Positions 44,601-57,400 are shown, numbered from the stretch's first letter. The stretch is 64,000 nucleotides of DNA from Bretschneidera sinensis (GCA_023935145.1 CM043700.1:34823120-34887119), one strand, 5' to 3'. Made by a program: numbers and translations. Notes: generated by a model not told the origin, from the sequence alone.

Positions 44601-45960
44601 TTGCATTAATAGATTGTTAAACTAAAAAATTAGAGAATCAGAACTAATAAATATTCCTAACGTTTCAACTTATATCTCAATGTACTATTCGCCAATTACA
44701 TGATTAATTTTTTAAAATTTAAAATTAGTAAAGTAATTAAATTTTGGCAAACATAATTGCATAAGTTTACAAATATTCAAAATTATTTTTTGTATAATTT
44801 TAAATCAATAAAGTATTTTTAAAACATTAAAATCAAAATTGATTTTAAAAATCAACCATAACACATAAATTAAAATTGTGGGAGTACGTTTATCTCATCT
44901 CAATTTACTACTTCACCTCCTTCAGTTTATTGTAATGGAAAACATTGTGGAGAATAACTTTATCGAAAAAAAAAATTCCCTAGCAAATGGTTCATATGAT
45001 GTCAATTTTCATATGCAAAGCAAACTCAGAGGTAAATATTTCATATGAGCAACATTTAACAACATAAAGCAATTTCATGTCATAAATATTTTTATGTTCC
45101 ATCACTTTTTTTCTTTTCAAAAGCAGTTTTTTTTTTTTATTGTAAGAGTTTAATCTTTTTATACAATGACAAATAACTATAACGATTAAGCTAATTGACA
45201 CTCACAATAGCAATGATAATTTGTGTAAATTACTGTTTAATTTTTAATTTTTTAAAAAATATTTTTTAATTAAACAGTTGATAAATAAAAATTGTTCCGT
45301 ATTTAGTAAAAGTGCAATACAATTGTGAAGTTTTTTGGCATGGTGACAAATTCAACCTTTTAAAAAATTTGTTTTCAACTTTTATTCTTCTTAAAAGCTA
45401 GTATTTTAGATGTTTAACTTAATTTTTGTTTACTGAAACAAAAACTTGTTGGAACGTTAAAGAAAAGTCTTAGAACTAAATCCTTTTTAATTTAATTTAA
45501 AATAATAATTGTTACACATCTTCCTAACATGTACATAAGCATTTGAAAAATTAAATAATAACTATTTAAAAATTTGGATGAAAACAGTGTAAAAAAAAAT
45601 GTTTAGATTAAAAGTATAAACAAAACATCTTTCAATTTGAGAAATTTTTAAATGCATTTGAATGTAAAATATTATTTTTTTATCAAATAAAAATTTCACG
45701 GATAATATTTGTATTGTCATTATTTATATCATTAATAAAATTATTTAATAATTATTAATAAAATTTTTATGTATACAAAAAAAAAAAAAAAAAGTGTTTT
45801 GCAAGTAACTTCTCCTTCAATTTATGCTACTTTCTTGATCTTCAGCCGGTTTTTTTTCAGGGGTCTGGTAGCCGAATAAACAGAAAAATTGCTGTAACTG
45901 AAAAAACAGAAAATTAATGAAAAAGGCAGGACCATGGTGGACGGACCTACTAAAGATTCA
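44601..45960. other. AT-rich gene-free stretch upstream of the SAUR gene
   Basis: Several poly-A/T runs (for example 45778-45793), no support for genes or element ends. Confidence 0.6.
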
Positions 45961-45967
45961 CTGCCAT

Positions 45968-45973
45968 CACGTG
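45968..45973 (+). promoter_or_regulatory. G-box in SAUR promoter
   Basis: CACGTG lies about 90 bp upstream of the TATA box. G-boxes bind bHLH and bZIP factors, which fits SAUR regulation by light and growth signals; use in this gene is inference. Confidence 0.5.
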
Positions 45974-46063
45974 TACCCAAAGCTGAAAAGACACATTGAC
46001 CATTAAGTAAGCAGTGCTCGTGTAATTATGTTGACACGTATTAACTTTTAGCTCATCAATCGC

Positions 46064-46071
46064 TATAAATA
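46064..46071 (+). promoter_or_regulatory. TATA box of the SAUR gene
   Basis: TATAAATA within CGCTATAAATACGC, followed by CT-rich sequence typical of plant transcript starts at about 46090-46150. About 2 kb upstream of the coding start, so a long leader with at least one intron is needed. Confidence 0.6.
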
Positions 46072-46094
46072 CGCTCTTTTTTCGTCATCTTAGA

Positions 46095-48101
46095 TTTCTC
46101 TTCCCACTTAACTTGAACGTTAAATCTCCGTTTAACAATTTCTCTTTTTTTCTTCCAGTTTTTCTTTTCTATATTTTACATTTTGCATTATCATTATTAT
46201 TATTTATTAAAATAAAACCGTTGCTTTTCATTTTTGTTTTTGTTTGTTTTTAATAGACGAGAAAACAGAAGAAGAAAAAAAGGGACTCCTCCGACACAAT
46301 CGGTTTAGCCAAGAAAAATTTCCTGCGACAATTATGAGAGTATAAAACATAAAAAGAATAGCTATTATTGATCTCTCAAAATTCGATTTGGGATTTATAG
46401 TGGGAAGTAATTTTTTTTCCTTTTTTTTTAATTTCTTGAAATTCTCTCTCTCGTTGGAGAGCTCGCTTGTACGTTCCAACTTCTGAAGCTCCCCCTATGG
46501 CTTCTCTTCTTAGGGTCTGCGGCTAAGGCCTCCATCCCTCCTATCTGCAGGTACCCTCCATCTATATGGTGTACACATATAAATGTATGTACATGTTTTT
46601 TTTTTGGCCTTTTGATAAATGTGTATATATTGGTGATTTCATGTTAATGATTTATGGGATTTGTGATTTTTTTTCATTTTTTAAAATATGGGTTTGCTAT
46701 AGATGCAAGAATGATTTATGGGTTTTGTTTATTTTCTGTCTTATGGGTACGTACGATCTGCCTCATTGTTTTTTATTTTTACATTTCATGTATATCGAGA
46801 TCTAAGGTTAAAAAATTGTATTTTAGTTACAGAGATTTTCGATGATGTATAGGTTCATTGTGTAGATTAAATCATCAATATACTTTGGTTTGGAATTAGA
46901 TTAATTGGAGAAAGCTATTAATGCATAAATGCAAATGGTGGGTTTGATGTGGAAGCGAGAGATTCCTCCGAAAAAGATGGTTTTGTCTTTATGTCAAATG
47001 TTGGTATGATGCTTCTGTTTACATGGTTTATAAGATGTCAACAAATCGTTGGTTGGCCAAAATTGAAGAAGAGTTCAGCCAAACTTACAGTAAGACGTAA
47101 AGGTTAAGAATTTCTAACATGATCATTTAGTATTGCACATCGTGCGTAATTCACTTGAAAATTGTCCCTACACTATTTTTTTTCTCTGTTTTGGATATTC
47201 ATTTGCTTGTAGATCTATAATGTGGATCTCCTTTTTTGTTGAGTGATTGACTTCTGGGCTTTAATTGAATGTTATCCTTACAGTTACAGAATTGGTTGTT
47301 CATGAGTCCTTGCTCATCTAATTGAAATATCAACTATAGGCATTTTCAGATTTGATGTTGTAAGTAAGCTATACAAGTAAATTACAGAAACCATAAAGAA
47401 GAAAAAATAAACTTTTAAATTCCTTGAATCACGTGAGCTCTGTATTTGTTTTGTTAATACACAACAATCTTCTTCTTGATTGAGCTTAAGCTTGATTTGT
47501 TGCAACTTGAAAATAACTGTGAAAGTTGAGGTTGAAATTAATATGGTCTCCCCTTCTCTTTTCTACCTTAAATTTTGCTGATGTATTTTAGTAGAATCTT
47601 TATCTGTTCTCATATAGTCAAAGGAGTCTCATATATGCTTGTTTTAGTGTTGTTATGCACTTTGTTGATTCTACAATTTTTTGTGTAATTGAAGTGTCAT
47701 TTGACAAAATCATTCAATGAAACACTACCCAACTATGGCTTCTCTAGATGTTGGAGACTTTGAGAACTGTACCATAAATTCCAACGTTCGTTCCCATTAA
47801 ACAGGGTTATTGGCAAGAGAATTATCAGAAACATTTGGTTGCCTAATAAAAATGCAAATTATAGTTCTGACATCATTTATTTGATAATGTTGGATATCAT
47901 TCTGTGTGCCAGATGATGGATATAATATGTCATCTGAGTCTTTCACATGTTCGTGACTTCTTTCCTTTGTTTTTATTGTGCATGTAAGCATAAATATCAT
48001 TTTCATGTGCATGTAGTAGAAAAACTTCTGATGAAATGTCTAGAATCAGACACCGAATTAAATCCTGGGTTTTTTTTTACTATTGTGGTAAACATTTAGC
48101 A
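46095..48101 (+). other. SAUR 5' leader with probable leader intron(s)
   Basis: After the TATA box comes a CT-rich leader, then a good donor at TCTGCAG|GTACCC (about 46551). Candidate acceptors are before 47807 (TTAAACAG|GG) and near 48017 (GTGCATGTAG|T). An in-frame upstream ATG at 48036 would add 22 residues ([11 protein letters not shown]...). I prefer the ATG at 48102 because the downstream N-terminus is the conserved one. No other gene is seen in this span. Confidence 0.5.
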
Positions 48102-49212
48102 ATGGATGAAAATGGTGGGACGAAGTTAACTGGAATCAGGCAGATTGTTAGGCTAAAGCAAATTCTCCGGAAGTGGCAATCTGTCACACTTGGCTCACGT
48201 TCAAGCAGCCCCCATTCTTGCCAAAATCATGGGGGCATTTCACCAGTGATTAATAAAAGGATAACGGATTTGAAGTATTTTGATTCGGACGAGGAGGGCT
48301 GCCATAGTTCCAACCCGCCACCAGATGTCCCCAAAGGGTACTTGGCGGTTTATGTTGGGCCGGAGCTTCGGAGGTTTATCATTCCCACTAGCTATCTTAG
48401 CCACCATGTGTTCAAGGTTTTACTGGAAAAGGCTGAGGAGGAGTTTGGGTTTGACATTAGTGGCGGGCTCACAATACCTTGCGAGATTGAGACCTTCAAG
48501 TACCTCCTTAAGTGCATGGAGAACCAGCAGAAAGATTGCCCTGATGACAGCGCAGGTACACTTTTTCTTAAAACAAAAATTAAATATCCATCATAGTTTC
48601 CTTTTTTTGCTTAGTTAGAACTTAGACCTAAATATCCATCATAAGTTCTAACTAACAGCTACTAAATTTGTATGATGTTCTAAAGGTATATACTATTCTA
48701 TCTCCAATTGAGCTACCTCAACCTATTTTTGTTATCAACCATGTCAAATTAAGCGCATGATTCTGTTTTGTAGAAGAAGGTTTTGACAGATCCTCCTCAA
48801 CTTAGGAGGGAGGGTGCTTATTTTGGGTATGATTGAGTAGGGGGGAAATAGTTGTACCTAACTATTTAGGGTGGGATGCTGCAGTAATCTTGTAAACCAG
48901 TGATCTGATGAAAATTGTGTAATGCCTGCAAACTGCATATCAGCTGTCGCAAATATTGCCCTTTTAAGATGAAAGGCTTCTAAATTAGGAAATAATGCCC
49001 TTTTAAGATGAAAGGCTTCTAAATTAGGAAATTATATTGTGCTCTAGCGCATTAAAAGAAGACATTCCTAATTGAAATTGCATTTGAACTGGCCTTTCTT
49101 TCATTTCATGCATCTATGTAGATGACATTGTAATGTATAATTGTGTAGTTTTACTAAGGTGAAGCTTGTGTATGATTTTGCAGCTGGAGAATCACTAACC
49201 ATTGAAGAGTAA
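48102..49212 (+). CDS. SAUR-family auxin-responsive protein (two coding exons)
   Basis: Exon 1 is 48102-48555 and exon 2 is 49184-49212, joined across a 628-bp GT-AG intron that splits an alanine codon, giving 160 residues ending GESLTIEE. The N-terminus [20 protein letters not shown] with the basic ILRKWQ is typical of longer SAUR proteins. The SAUR domain spans about 75-140: [46 protein letters not shown] and FKYLLKCM. Known SAURs promote cell expansion by inhibiting PP2C.D phosphatases, which raises plasma-membrane proton-pump activity. Most SAURs lack introns; a short terminal exon after the domain is a feature of a minority. A linker rich in Ser, Asn and acidic residues (30-74) separates the ends. 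No damage is seen. I give no gene number. Confidence 0.88.
48957..49034. repeat. 39-bp tandem duplication in the SAUR intron
   Basis: Two adjacent copies starting at 48957 and 48996, beginning TGCCCTTTTAAGATGAAAGG, essentially identical. It lies wholly inside the intron. Confidence 0.9.
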
Positions 49213-50512
49213 ATAATTACGCTGATCTTTATAGTGGTTGAGGTTGTAGGGCTGATTTGTGATGTAAAGCAAGGTCTCCTTATATGCAGATATTTTCTTC
49301 TTCCTTTTTCTTCTCTTTTCCCCCTTAAGTGACAAACAATAGGAAACTTTAGTTAGAAGATTGTCAAGTGTGTTGGCATGATTTGGTGCTGAGGAGAGAT
49401 GAGTTTAAAATCTCTCTTCTTTCTATTGGAATGTAACCTACATCTAATATTTGATTGAATATGAAACACCTTAAACCATGCAACATAATTTCATAAATGA
49501 ATATAAAGATGATATCTCAAATCTAAAGATGTAGAAATGATATTATGCAGCAGTTTCACGTCTTTAACCTTGGTTCCTTTTTTTTTTTTTTTTGCCACAT
49601 GCTTTTTGATCAAGTTTCTTGGCTCCCAAAATGTATTTTTCTATCAGTGTCTGGATTTGGGGTGATTTCTTTGTAATAAAACTAAGTTATCATGTGCCTT
49701 GAGATAAAGCCTGTCCTAATCAAATCTTATGAATGAGCTGTTTAATTCTTCTTAGCTCTGAATCCTAAACGAATGGCTTAGACTTGAAGCCCTTAAGATC
49801 ATTTGAACGCTCTCCGCTCTCTTTCCACTCATTGTAGGATAAATTGTTAACAACATTATGATGCTGTTAAGAAAATTCAGTTTCCTCCTTTTTGGCTGTG
49901 ACCATATTTCTAAAATATAATAACGAGTCCTGATAAATGAATCATGAATCCCAAAACACCCCAATAAGCTTATAAAAGTGTTATGGTTGTGGGTGTTAAC
50001 TAGCCTAATTAATGAAGTTATTTGTTATCACATAAAACTTGCGATAAAGTAGAATTTCACTCACCATAAGAATTGTAGGATAAAAGAAAAAGAATTGTTA
50101 CCTTCGGTTATATAGTTTATCAGTGTGTTTGGGAATTATAAAAAGTGAAATGGAATGATATTTAATGGAATAGAAGGTAGCAAGGGGCACTAATACATTG
50201 TTTAGATGTTACAATTTAAGAAAATGAATCGAAAATTGAGTAATGTAACATTTCCTTGTTTGGATGGATGGCGAAAATGAATGAATAGTTAAGTTATAAT
50301 AAAAAGCTACACAAATACTCTTCTGTTGAAAATAAAAACTGAAAGAAATTCTCTGTATATTATTGATTGAATGAAAACAATACAATCGATCTACTATATA
50401 TATACTTATAAATACTAAGTCTAATAAGAGTGGCACATAACATTTTAGATAAGATACATAAATCCAAGTCTACTATAACACTTGTTAAGAATCCTAATAG
50501 AATTCTCAACTG
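49213..50512. other. SAUR 3' region and intergenic sequence
   Basis: The 3' UTR presumably lies in the first few hundred bases; an AATAAA is at 49675-49680 but looks too distant to assign. A T-run is at 49579-49594. I see no second gene. Confidence 0.5.
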
Positions 50513-51130
50513 TTAACCTTAATTTGATTCTAATAATGACAAAACGAAGTTAAATTGTTCTAACCAAGTTTATTTAAGTGTTCGATATGTAAAGATGTTA
50601 TGTTCAAATACAACACGCAATATTGAAAAAGTATACGCACTCAAAAAGATACGTATGCACCTTGAAAGCTATCCGAAGACCAAGACTAAAAGCTCTTGAG
50701 GTAGTTGATTAAAATGTAAATTTTTCTTTTAATTATATAGCTTAATTATGGCTTATTTTGATTACAAAATGTTTTAACAAAAATAATTTAAATTGATTTT
50801 TTAAGAGTCAAAAAGTTTTTAAACCGAAAACTTTGACTTTTGGGTCAACCTAGTCGACTGGGTCATTGAACCAGTCGATTGGATCATTGAACCAGTTGAT
50901 TGGTAAACAGGTCAGAATGTTTCAACCCCTGACCCAATCGACTAATTAAACCCTTGTTGGCTAAAATTTGAATTTTGCAAGGAACCAGTCGATTGGTCAT
51001 TTGAAAATGTGACCGTTTGAAATTCGAAACTTAAGTATTTAATACTCCAAAGCACCCCCAACTTGTGTCTAATGGCCATATAAAGTTAAAACTAAAAAAA
51101 ATTAAAAAAAAATCTCTCATTAATGAGCAT
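50513..51130. mobile_element. LTR-like Copia fragment with AGTCGACTGG motifs
   Basis: The start TGTTAACCTTAATTTGATTC followed by AATGACAAAAC resembles LTR starts of SIRE-like Copia elements. It holds five AGTCGA(C/T)TGG variants (50850-50992) like those of element C. No second LTR, target duplication or coding part was found, so it is called a fragment. Confidence 0.4.
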
Positions 51131-51469
51131 TTTTAACAAGGAAGAACACTTAATTTCTCATATAGTTCATTAATACTCTTAAAACTTTCAAAATTTTCTC
51201 AACTTTATTCTTGAAATATAGATAATTTTCATCTTGCAAAGTATTTATTTTCAACATGTTTTCAAGGTGCATATTTTCCAATTACATTACCCTCATTCCA
51301 AAAAAACTCTCAAACAAGAAGAAATAATATAACATATTTACCTCCATTTAAACACATTGTATAGGCTATGATGAAAGGAAAAAAAATTGTATTTTTTAAA
51401 TATAACCCAATTGATAATCATACTTTTCTTGTAAAAACCGATATTAGCGAGAATAATGATTGTTTTGAT

Positions 51470-52174
51470 TAAGAGCGTGCACGGTTTGATCTGGGCTTAT
51501 TTCCTCTAAAATCTGAATCCAAACCAATAGTATTAGTTTGAAGAAATTTCCAAACCAAATCAAATTGCAAACGGCTCAAACCATAAACCAATCAAACCGA
51601 CCAAATTGGTTTGATTTTTTCGATTTTAAATTTAAAACTAAGAACGAATATTTTTTTCATACATGCATCTTTCAAAACATCCATAGATGATAAGATTGCA
51701 TACAACAAAGTTTCAATTTAACATTTAAAATGGGCAGCACATCAACTTGAAAACAACAAATCAACAACTGTCCAGATTCACAAATTGCAAACAACATATC
51801 ATGAGCCAATAGGATGAGAATATTAGTCACCTGACGACAAAGGTGAGAGGTCGACAACAGAGAGAGGAGTTGCCTATCGGTTTTAGAGAGAGGAAGTAAT
51901 CGAGCGACTGACAGGGTATGCGTTAAAAATTGTGGTTAGTATATATGTATATATATAAACGTGAAAAAATTAAGTATATATGATTGGTTTATTAATTTGG
52001 TTCGGTTTGTAATAGTTTATAAACCGTAACTCAAATTGAAGCACTGGTTTATGAGTGTTTTAAAACTTAACTCTAATGTAATATAAAAATATAAAATAAA
52101 AAAAAAATCAATTCAAACCGAGTAACAGATTTGGTTTAATTTTATGGTTTGATCGGATTCGTTGTGCATCTCTA
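51470..52174. mobile_element. hAT-type non-autonomous element
   Basis: 705 bp flanked by an exact 8-bp duplication gttttgat (51462-51469 and 52175-52182). The ends TAAGAGCGTGCAC and, from the other side, TAGAGATGCACAA are related, as in hAT terminal repeats. The interior holds AAACCGA / TTTGGTTTGA strings in both orientations and no transposase. Confidence 0.8.
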
Positions 52175-52182
52175 GTTTTGAT

Positions 52183-53069
52183 GGTATGGACTACACTGAT
52201 ACCGTGCAGGTTTATTTTTTGATAAATTGGTTACCTGTGTTTGAATGTATTTTTTTTATACTTATTTGTAGATGAATTTATTGCAATATAACATCTAATT
52301 CGAAACGGTACTGTACCAATAAAGAAAAGTCATTTCATCCGATACCGTATAGGTAATGGGCTAATGTAATTTAAGTGCCACATGTTAGGGCTTAGTCGGT
52401 TCAACTTGGGCCATTAAATCTTTTCCACCGTCAAAAGGAATTAAAGGGCCCAGGTCTACGTAGGAGTGGGCTTGCTTTTAACCATATGATCCATTCGTCT
52501 GAGGATTCTTCTCATATTTGTGGTGTAAAGTTTAGTCTGTTTAGAACCATGAAATTTATTTATAAATTAAATTTTATATTTATTTTTTATTTTAAATTAT
52601 ATAATTTATTTGAATTCTCATGTTTAAAATCTTTGCAATAAATGGAAATTTCAAAAGATGAAAGAGAGTGAGAAAGGAGGGATAGAGAAGAAGAGAGGAA
52701 AAGAAAGAGTATTTTGATCAATATAACTTTTTAATTTTCATTTTGTAGAATTTACAACAAGTCAACTCAATATTCCACAATGAATTCATTTCAAAATGAA
52801 TTCCAAAGTTTTTTTATTCTAAACATGACAAGTATAGAATTTGAAATTAATTCTATAAAACTATAGAATTCATTTGTTCCAAACGAAGTGTTAGAATCCC
52901 AAATTTGACTACTCTGATCAACAATCAATAAAAAAAATTCACTCGGTACAATGTCAAATAATAGATTTTTTAAAAGTAAAACAATCATGTATCCGTCCAA
53001 TTTTTACCGACGTCATCCAATTACTAATTGACTGATAAGATGGTATAAATGAGTAGCTATACGAGGTTT
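52183..53069. other. Intergenic, with AATGAATTC-rich block
   Basis: 52525-52905 has AATTCATTT / AAATGAATTC strings like those of the 7922-9092 element and may be a relative. I see no gene. Confidence 0.4.
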
Positions 53070-53300
53070 TGAAATAAAAGAGAACAAGTTTACGAATTAA
53101 AAGACGAAGAGCATGAGACAAGAGTGGAGGATTCTTTTTTTATTTTTTTTTCTTGCTCTTACCGTACAAGAAGCCTATATAGGCACACAAGAGAAACGTA
53201 CAAGACTCCTTCTTCTCTTTCTTTATCGTAATAAATAACAAAAATAAAACTCAATACATTTTGATTTCTTCATACATTTTGATTTGTTCAATTTCCAACA
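53070..53300 (-). repeat. Element E 3' LTR
   Basis: The minus-strand polypurine tract GATTTGAGGGGGTG abuts its inner edge (53301-53315). It lacks about 45 bp present in the other LTR. Confidence 0.9.
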
Positions 53301-53307
53301 CACCCCC

Positions 53308-53889
53308 TCAAATCAAAACTGTCTTCATGCCAAGTATGTCTCTCAGCTTCATGAAAATTTCACCTGATAATGGCTTAGTAAATATATCTGTTATTTGTTC
53401 AGTTGTGTGGCAATACTGAAGCTCGATTGTCTTCTGCTTTACATGGTCTCTAAGAAAGTGGAACCTAGTATCAATATGTTTGTTCCTCCCATGCTGCACT
53501 GGATTTTTTGCTAGCTTTATAACTGATTTATTATCCACGTAAATCACTATGGATTCTTCTTGTGGATGTTCCAGTTCCTTCAAGAGATTCCTTAGCCATA
53601 TAGCTTCACATATAGTAGATGAAGCTACCACATACTCTGCCTCACAGATAGACAAGGCTACAATTCCTTGTTTCTTGGATGTCCAAGAAAATACTGTAGA
53701 ACTAAGATAGAACACATAATCAGTAGTACTTTTCCTCTCATCTTGGTCACCTCCCCAATCACTATTTGAATAACCAACTAATTTTGTTTGATCACCGTAG
53801 GCATAGAATAAGCCAAAATTCAGAGTACCTTTGATATACGTTAGGATCCTTTTTGCAGCTAACCAATGAGACTCCATTGGTGTCTTCAT
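53308..53889 (-). pseudogene. Element E RNase H
   Basis: 193 codons: AAKRILTYIKGTLNFGLFY, GYSNSDWGGDQDERKSTTDY with the first Asp, ALSICEAEYVVASSTICEAIWL with the catalytic Glu, IYVDNKSVIKLAKNPV with the next Asp, and HIDTRFHFLRD with the last. It is complete to the usual end and almost intact. Small departures include SNSDWGG for the usual SDSDWAG. Confidence 0.92.
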
Positions 53890-54099
53890 GTATCAACTCA
53901 CAAGTCCAATTCCATAGACAATATATGGGCTTGTGATCGTCGAATACCTTAGACTTCCAACCAAACTCTTATAGAAAGTTAGTTCAATAACTCATCCATC
54001 TTCTTTTTTTGACAACTTTGTGCTTATTGCAACTGGGATATTCACAGAGTTGCAGCTAACCATCTTGAATTTCTTTAAAATCTTCCTCATGTACTTCTT

Positions 54100-54970
54100 C
54101 TGGGATATGAAAATACCATCATCTTATTGCTTCACTTCAAGACTAAGAAAGTAGGACCAGCCCATTGTCTGTCATCTCAAACTCCTTAAACATTGATTGC
54201 TTGAATTCCTTGAACATATCATTACTATTTCCTGTGTATAACAGATCATCAACATATAAGCAAATTATTAGAAATTCACCATGTTGATTTTTCTTTATGT
54301 AGACAGCATGCTCATATGGACATTTGGTGAAGCCATTTTGATTAAGGTAACTATAAATGTGTGCGTTCCGAGCTCTTGGTGCCTACTTCAAGCCATATAA
54401 CGGATTTTTCAGGCAGTACACATTGCTTTCTTCTCATTCCTTTATGAAGCCTTCCTGTTGTTGTACGTACACTTCTTCTTCTAGAATGCCATTTAGAAAG
54501 GCTGACTTGACATTAAGTTGATATATCTTCCAATTGTGATGAGCTACAATTGCGATCAACAATCCCACTGTGTCAAGTCTTGCAACTGGTGCAAAAACCT
54601 CTTCATAGTCGATGTCGTACTTTTGTTTGTAGCCTTTGGCTACTCGTCTTGCCTTGTATCGATAGATTTCACCTTCTGCAATGCGTTTGATCTTGTACAC
54701 CCATTTGACACTAATAGCCTTTTGGTTTGATGGGAGTGTGGTCAATTCTCAAGTGTCATTTTTTTTAATAGCATGTATCTCTTCCTCCATTGCTGATCGC
54801 CAACAATCTTTTACTACGGCCTCTTGGAAGGTGAGAGGCTCATGATCAGCATATAGGCAGAAAAGATTAGTCTCTCCATCGTCTGTCTTTTTATAGATTT
54901 CCCTGAGACTTCTCATCTTGATAATACCTTGATTTGTGGAGGATCTATTGCCACTACCTCCCATAGAAGG
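54100..54970 (-). pseudogene. Element E reverse transcriptase
   Basis: Frames 54964-54749 (LTFQEAVVKDCWRSAMEEEI) and 54745-54434 ([49 protein letters not shown]) are one RT with a stop between them. The catalytic YVDD is readable near 54246-54262. The region down to 53890 is decayed. Confidence 0.9.
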
Positions 54971-55530
54971 TATAGAGCCCCCATGTGCTGCTGACGGTGT
55001 GGTAGGCTGAGAAGATAATCGTGGGGTACTTGGTGAAACTTATGTTAAGAGCTTTTTGGGCTCTTCCAACACTCGTTGTTCTTTGGTCTTCTCTTCATCG
55101 CTCCAGCTCCACACTCTTTCTTCATCAAAGATAATGTCTCTACTAACCACTAATTTCTTTGTTAGTGGGTTGTAGAGCTTGTATGCCTTTGACTCCTCGT
55201 TATATCCGAGAAAGATACATTTCTCACCACGGTCATCAAGCTTCTTCCTCTTAGATTCAGGAACTTGAGCATATGCAACACACCTAAAAATTTTTAGGCG
55301 TGCAACACTTGGTTTGTAGCCGCTTCATGCCTCTTGAGGTGTCATATTCTTAACACTTTTGGTAGGAAATCGATTGAGAAGATAAGTTGAGCATGCCACA
55401 GCTTCTGCCCAGAAGTATCTTGGCAATCTTTTCTCCTTAAGCATAGTTCGGGTCATATTAAGAATGGTACAATTCTTTCTTTCAGCAATCCCGTTTTGTT
55501 GTGGTGTGTAAGCAACAGTGAATTGATACT

Positions 55531-56696
55531 TTATCCCTTGTTCCCTGTAAAACTTATCAAATTCTTTTGAGGTGTATTCACCACCTCGGTCAGAGAGGAG
55601 ATTACAATCTTGTGACCACTTTGATTTTCAACAATAGCTTTAAAATTCTTGAATACAATAAAAGCATCTAACTTTTCTTTAAAAAAATAAACCCAAAGTT
55701 TTCTGCTGAAGTCATCAATAAAAGTAATAAAATATCTATTACCTTCTAAGGATATGGGCTCTATTGGTCCACATACATCAGTGTGAACCAATTGCAATGG
55801 TGTCGTTGCTCTCCATGATTTGCCATTAGGAAAAAGGAGTGGTGCCTGCTTGCCAAGTATACATCCTTCACAAACATTGCTCGGTGACTCAATCATTGGT
55901 AACCCATGCACCATGTCAGATGATAGTAGCTTTAGGCTGCTGAAATGTAGATGACCAAAACGAAGATGCCACTTCCATGACTCACTTTCCTTTAGTCCAT
56001 AAAAGCACTTCTCGGACTTTATGTTGAGCTGTAACGGGAACATGCGATTACTAGCCATTGGAACATGAGCCACAAGCCTTCCACATGTATCTCTAAAAAT
56101 GAGAGAGTAATCCTTTGTCTCTATATTGTATCCCTTCTCGAGCAGCTGCCCAATGCTGAGAATATTGCTTTTCATGTTAGGTACATAATAAACATCAAAT
56201 ATGTAACCTTTCTTACCATTCTTTTGGTAGATTTTTATCTTCCTTTTGCCTTCAATTGAGAGTTTGGAGGAATCTCCAAAGTTCACATTTCTGTGAATTC
56301 TTTTTGTGAGTTCTACAAACAGATCTTTCTTCCCACACATGTGATTGCTTAGGCCAGAATCAAGGTACCAAGCTTTATATTGTGAATCTGAATCATTATG
56401 AGTAAGAAGTAGGATAGAATCATTACCAATATCATTTGTTGCTTCTGTAACATTGGCTTGTTCATCGTCTTTGTACCAACAATCTGAGGCATAGTGTCCA
56501 AACTTCTTGTAGTTGTACCATTGGACATTCTTGGTGTTTCCACGTCCATTTGTGGATTTTCCTCTTCCTCGGTTACCTCTTCGTCCCCGACCTTTGGAGT
56601 TTTGATTCTTCTGCTAACTTTGGCCAGGTCGTTGGTGAGTACCACGCCCCTGACCTCTACCACGACTACGGTTGGAGCTAGATTTGCCTTGATCAT
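55531..56696 (-). pseudogene. Element E protease end, GAG-pre-integrase and integrase
   Basis: The frame 56340-55531 has the GAG-pre-integrase signature WHLRFGHLHFSSLKLL and CEGCILGKQ, then the integrase LQLVHTDVCGPIEPIS (first Asp) and YFITFIDDFSRKLWVYFF (second Asp). The protease DSG motif lies just upstream (about 56355-56365), with MCGKKDLF. The knuckle near 56480-56525 is damaged: both leading cysteines are tyrosines (YNYKKFGHYASDC), as C-to-T decay would give. The integrase tail is truncated near 55545 by a frameshift. Confidence 0.9.
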
Positions 56697-56908
56697 TTAG
56701 AGTTAGTTTTGACTCTAGTGCTTGTTCCAATATAATAGAATTAGCATTTTTCTACATCCTTTGCTCATGCACTCGTAGTGAGCCCAACAAATCCTCAATT
56801 GTAAGCTTCTCCTAGTCCTTAGACTCTTCGATAGCTACAACTATATGCTCAAATTTAGAGGAAAAGGATCGAAGTACCTTTTTGACAACTCGGATGTCAT
56901 CGACCTTC

Positions 56909-57400
56909 TCATTGTTTCTTCAAACCATTCACAATGACCAGCAATCGTGAGAAATAATTTGACACTGATTCGCCATTCTTCATGTGAAGAGCTTCGAACT
57001 CGCCTCGTAATGTTTGGAGACAAACCCGTTTCACCCGTTCGTCTCCTTTGAAGATAGAAGCTAGAATCTCCCATGCTTGTTTACTTGTCGTTGCTTCAGC
57101 AACTTTCTCAAAGGTAGGCTCGTCCAACCCTTGATAGAGTAGAAACAATGTCTTTTTATCCTTCTTCCTCTGCTCCTTTAGAGCCTTTTTCTCATCTGCT
57201 GTAAATACAATTTCTTCCTCCATAGTGGGTTCCGTAAATCCATCGGTGATGAGTTCCCACAAATCTTGAAATCCAAACAGGGCTTTCATTTGGATAGACC
57301 ACGACCAATAGTTATCTTTTGATAATCTAAGGATTTGTTGCTGGACAATATTAGAACCCTTTTCAAAAAGGGACAAAAATGAGAATTTGGGCAAAACAAT
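56909..57400 (-). pseudogene. Element E gag
   Basis: The frame reads LRLSKDNYWSWSIQMKALFGFQDLWELITDGF, FLLYQGLDEPTFEKVAEATT, KQAWEILASIFKGDERVK, LQTLRGEFEALHMKNGESV. This is a typical UBN2-type Copia gag (TNT1/retrofit-like). The next stretch (56700-56900) is broken. Its likely start lies near 57370, after the primer site. Confidence 0.9.
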
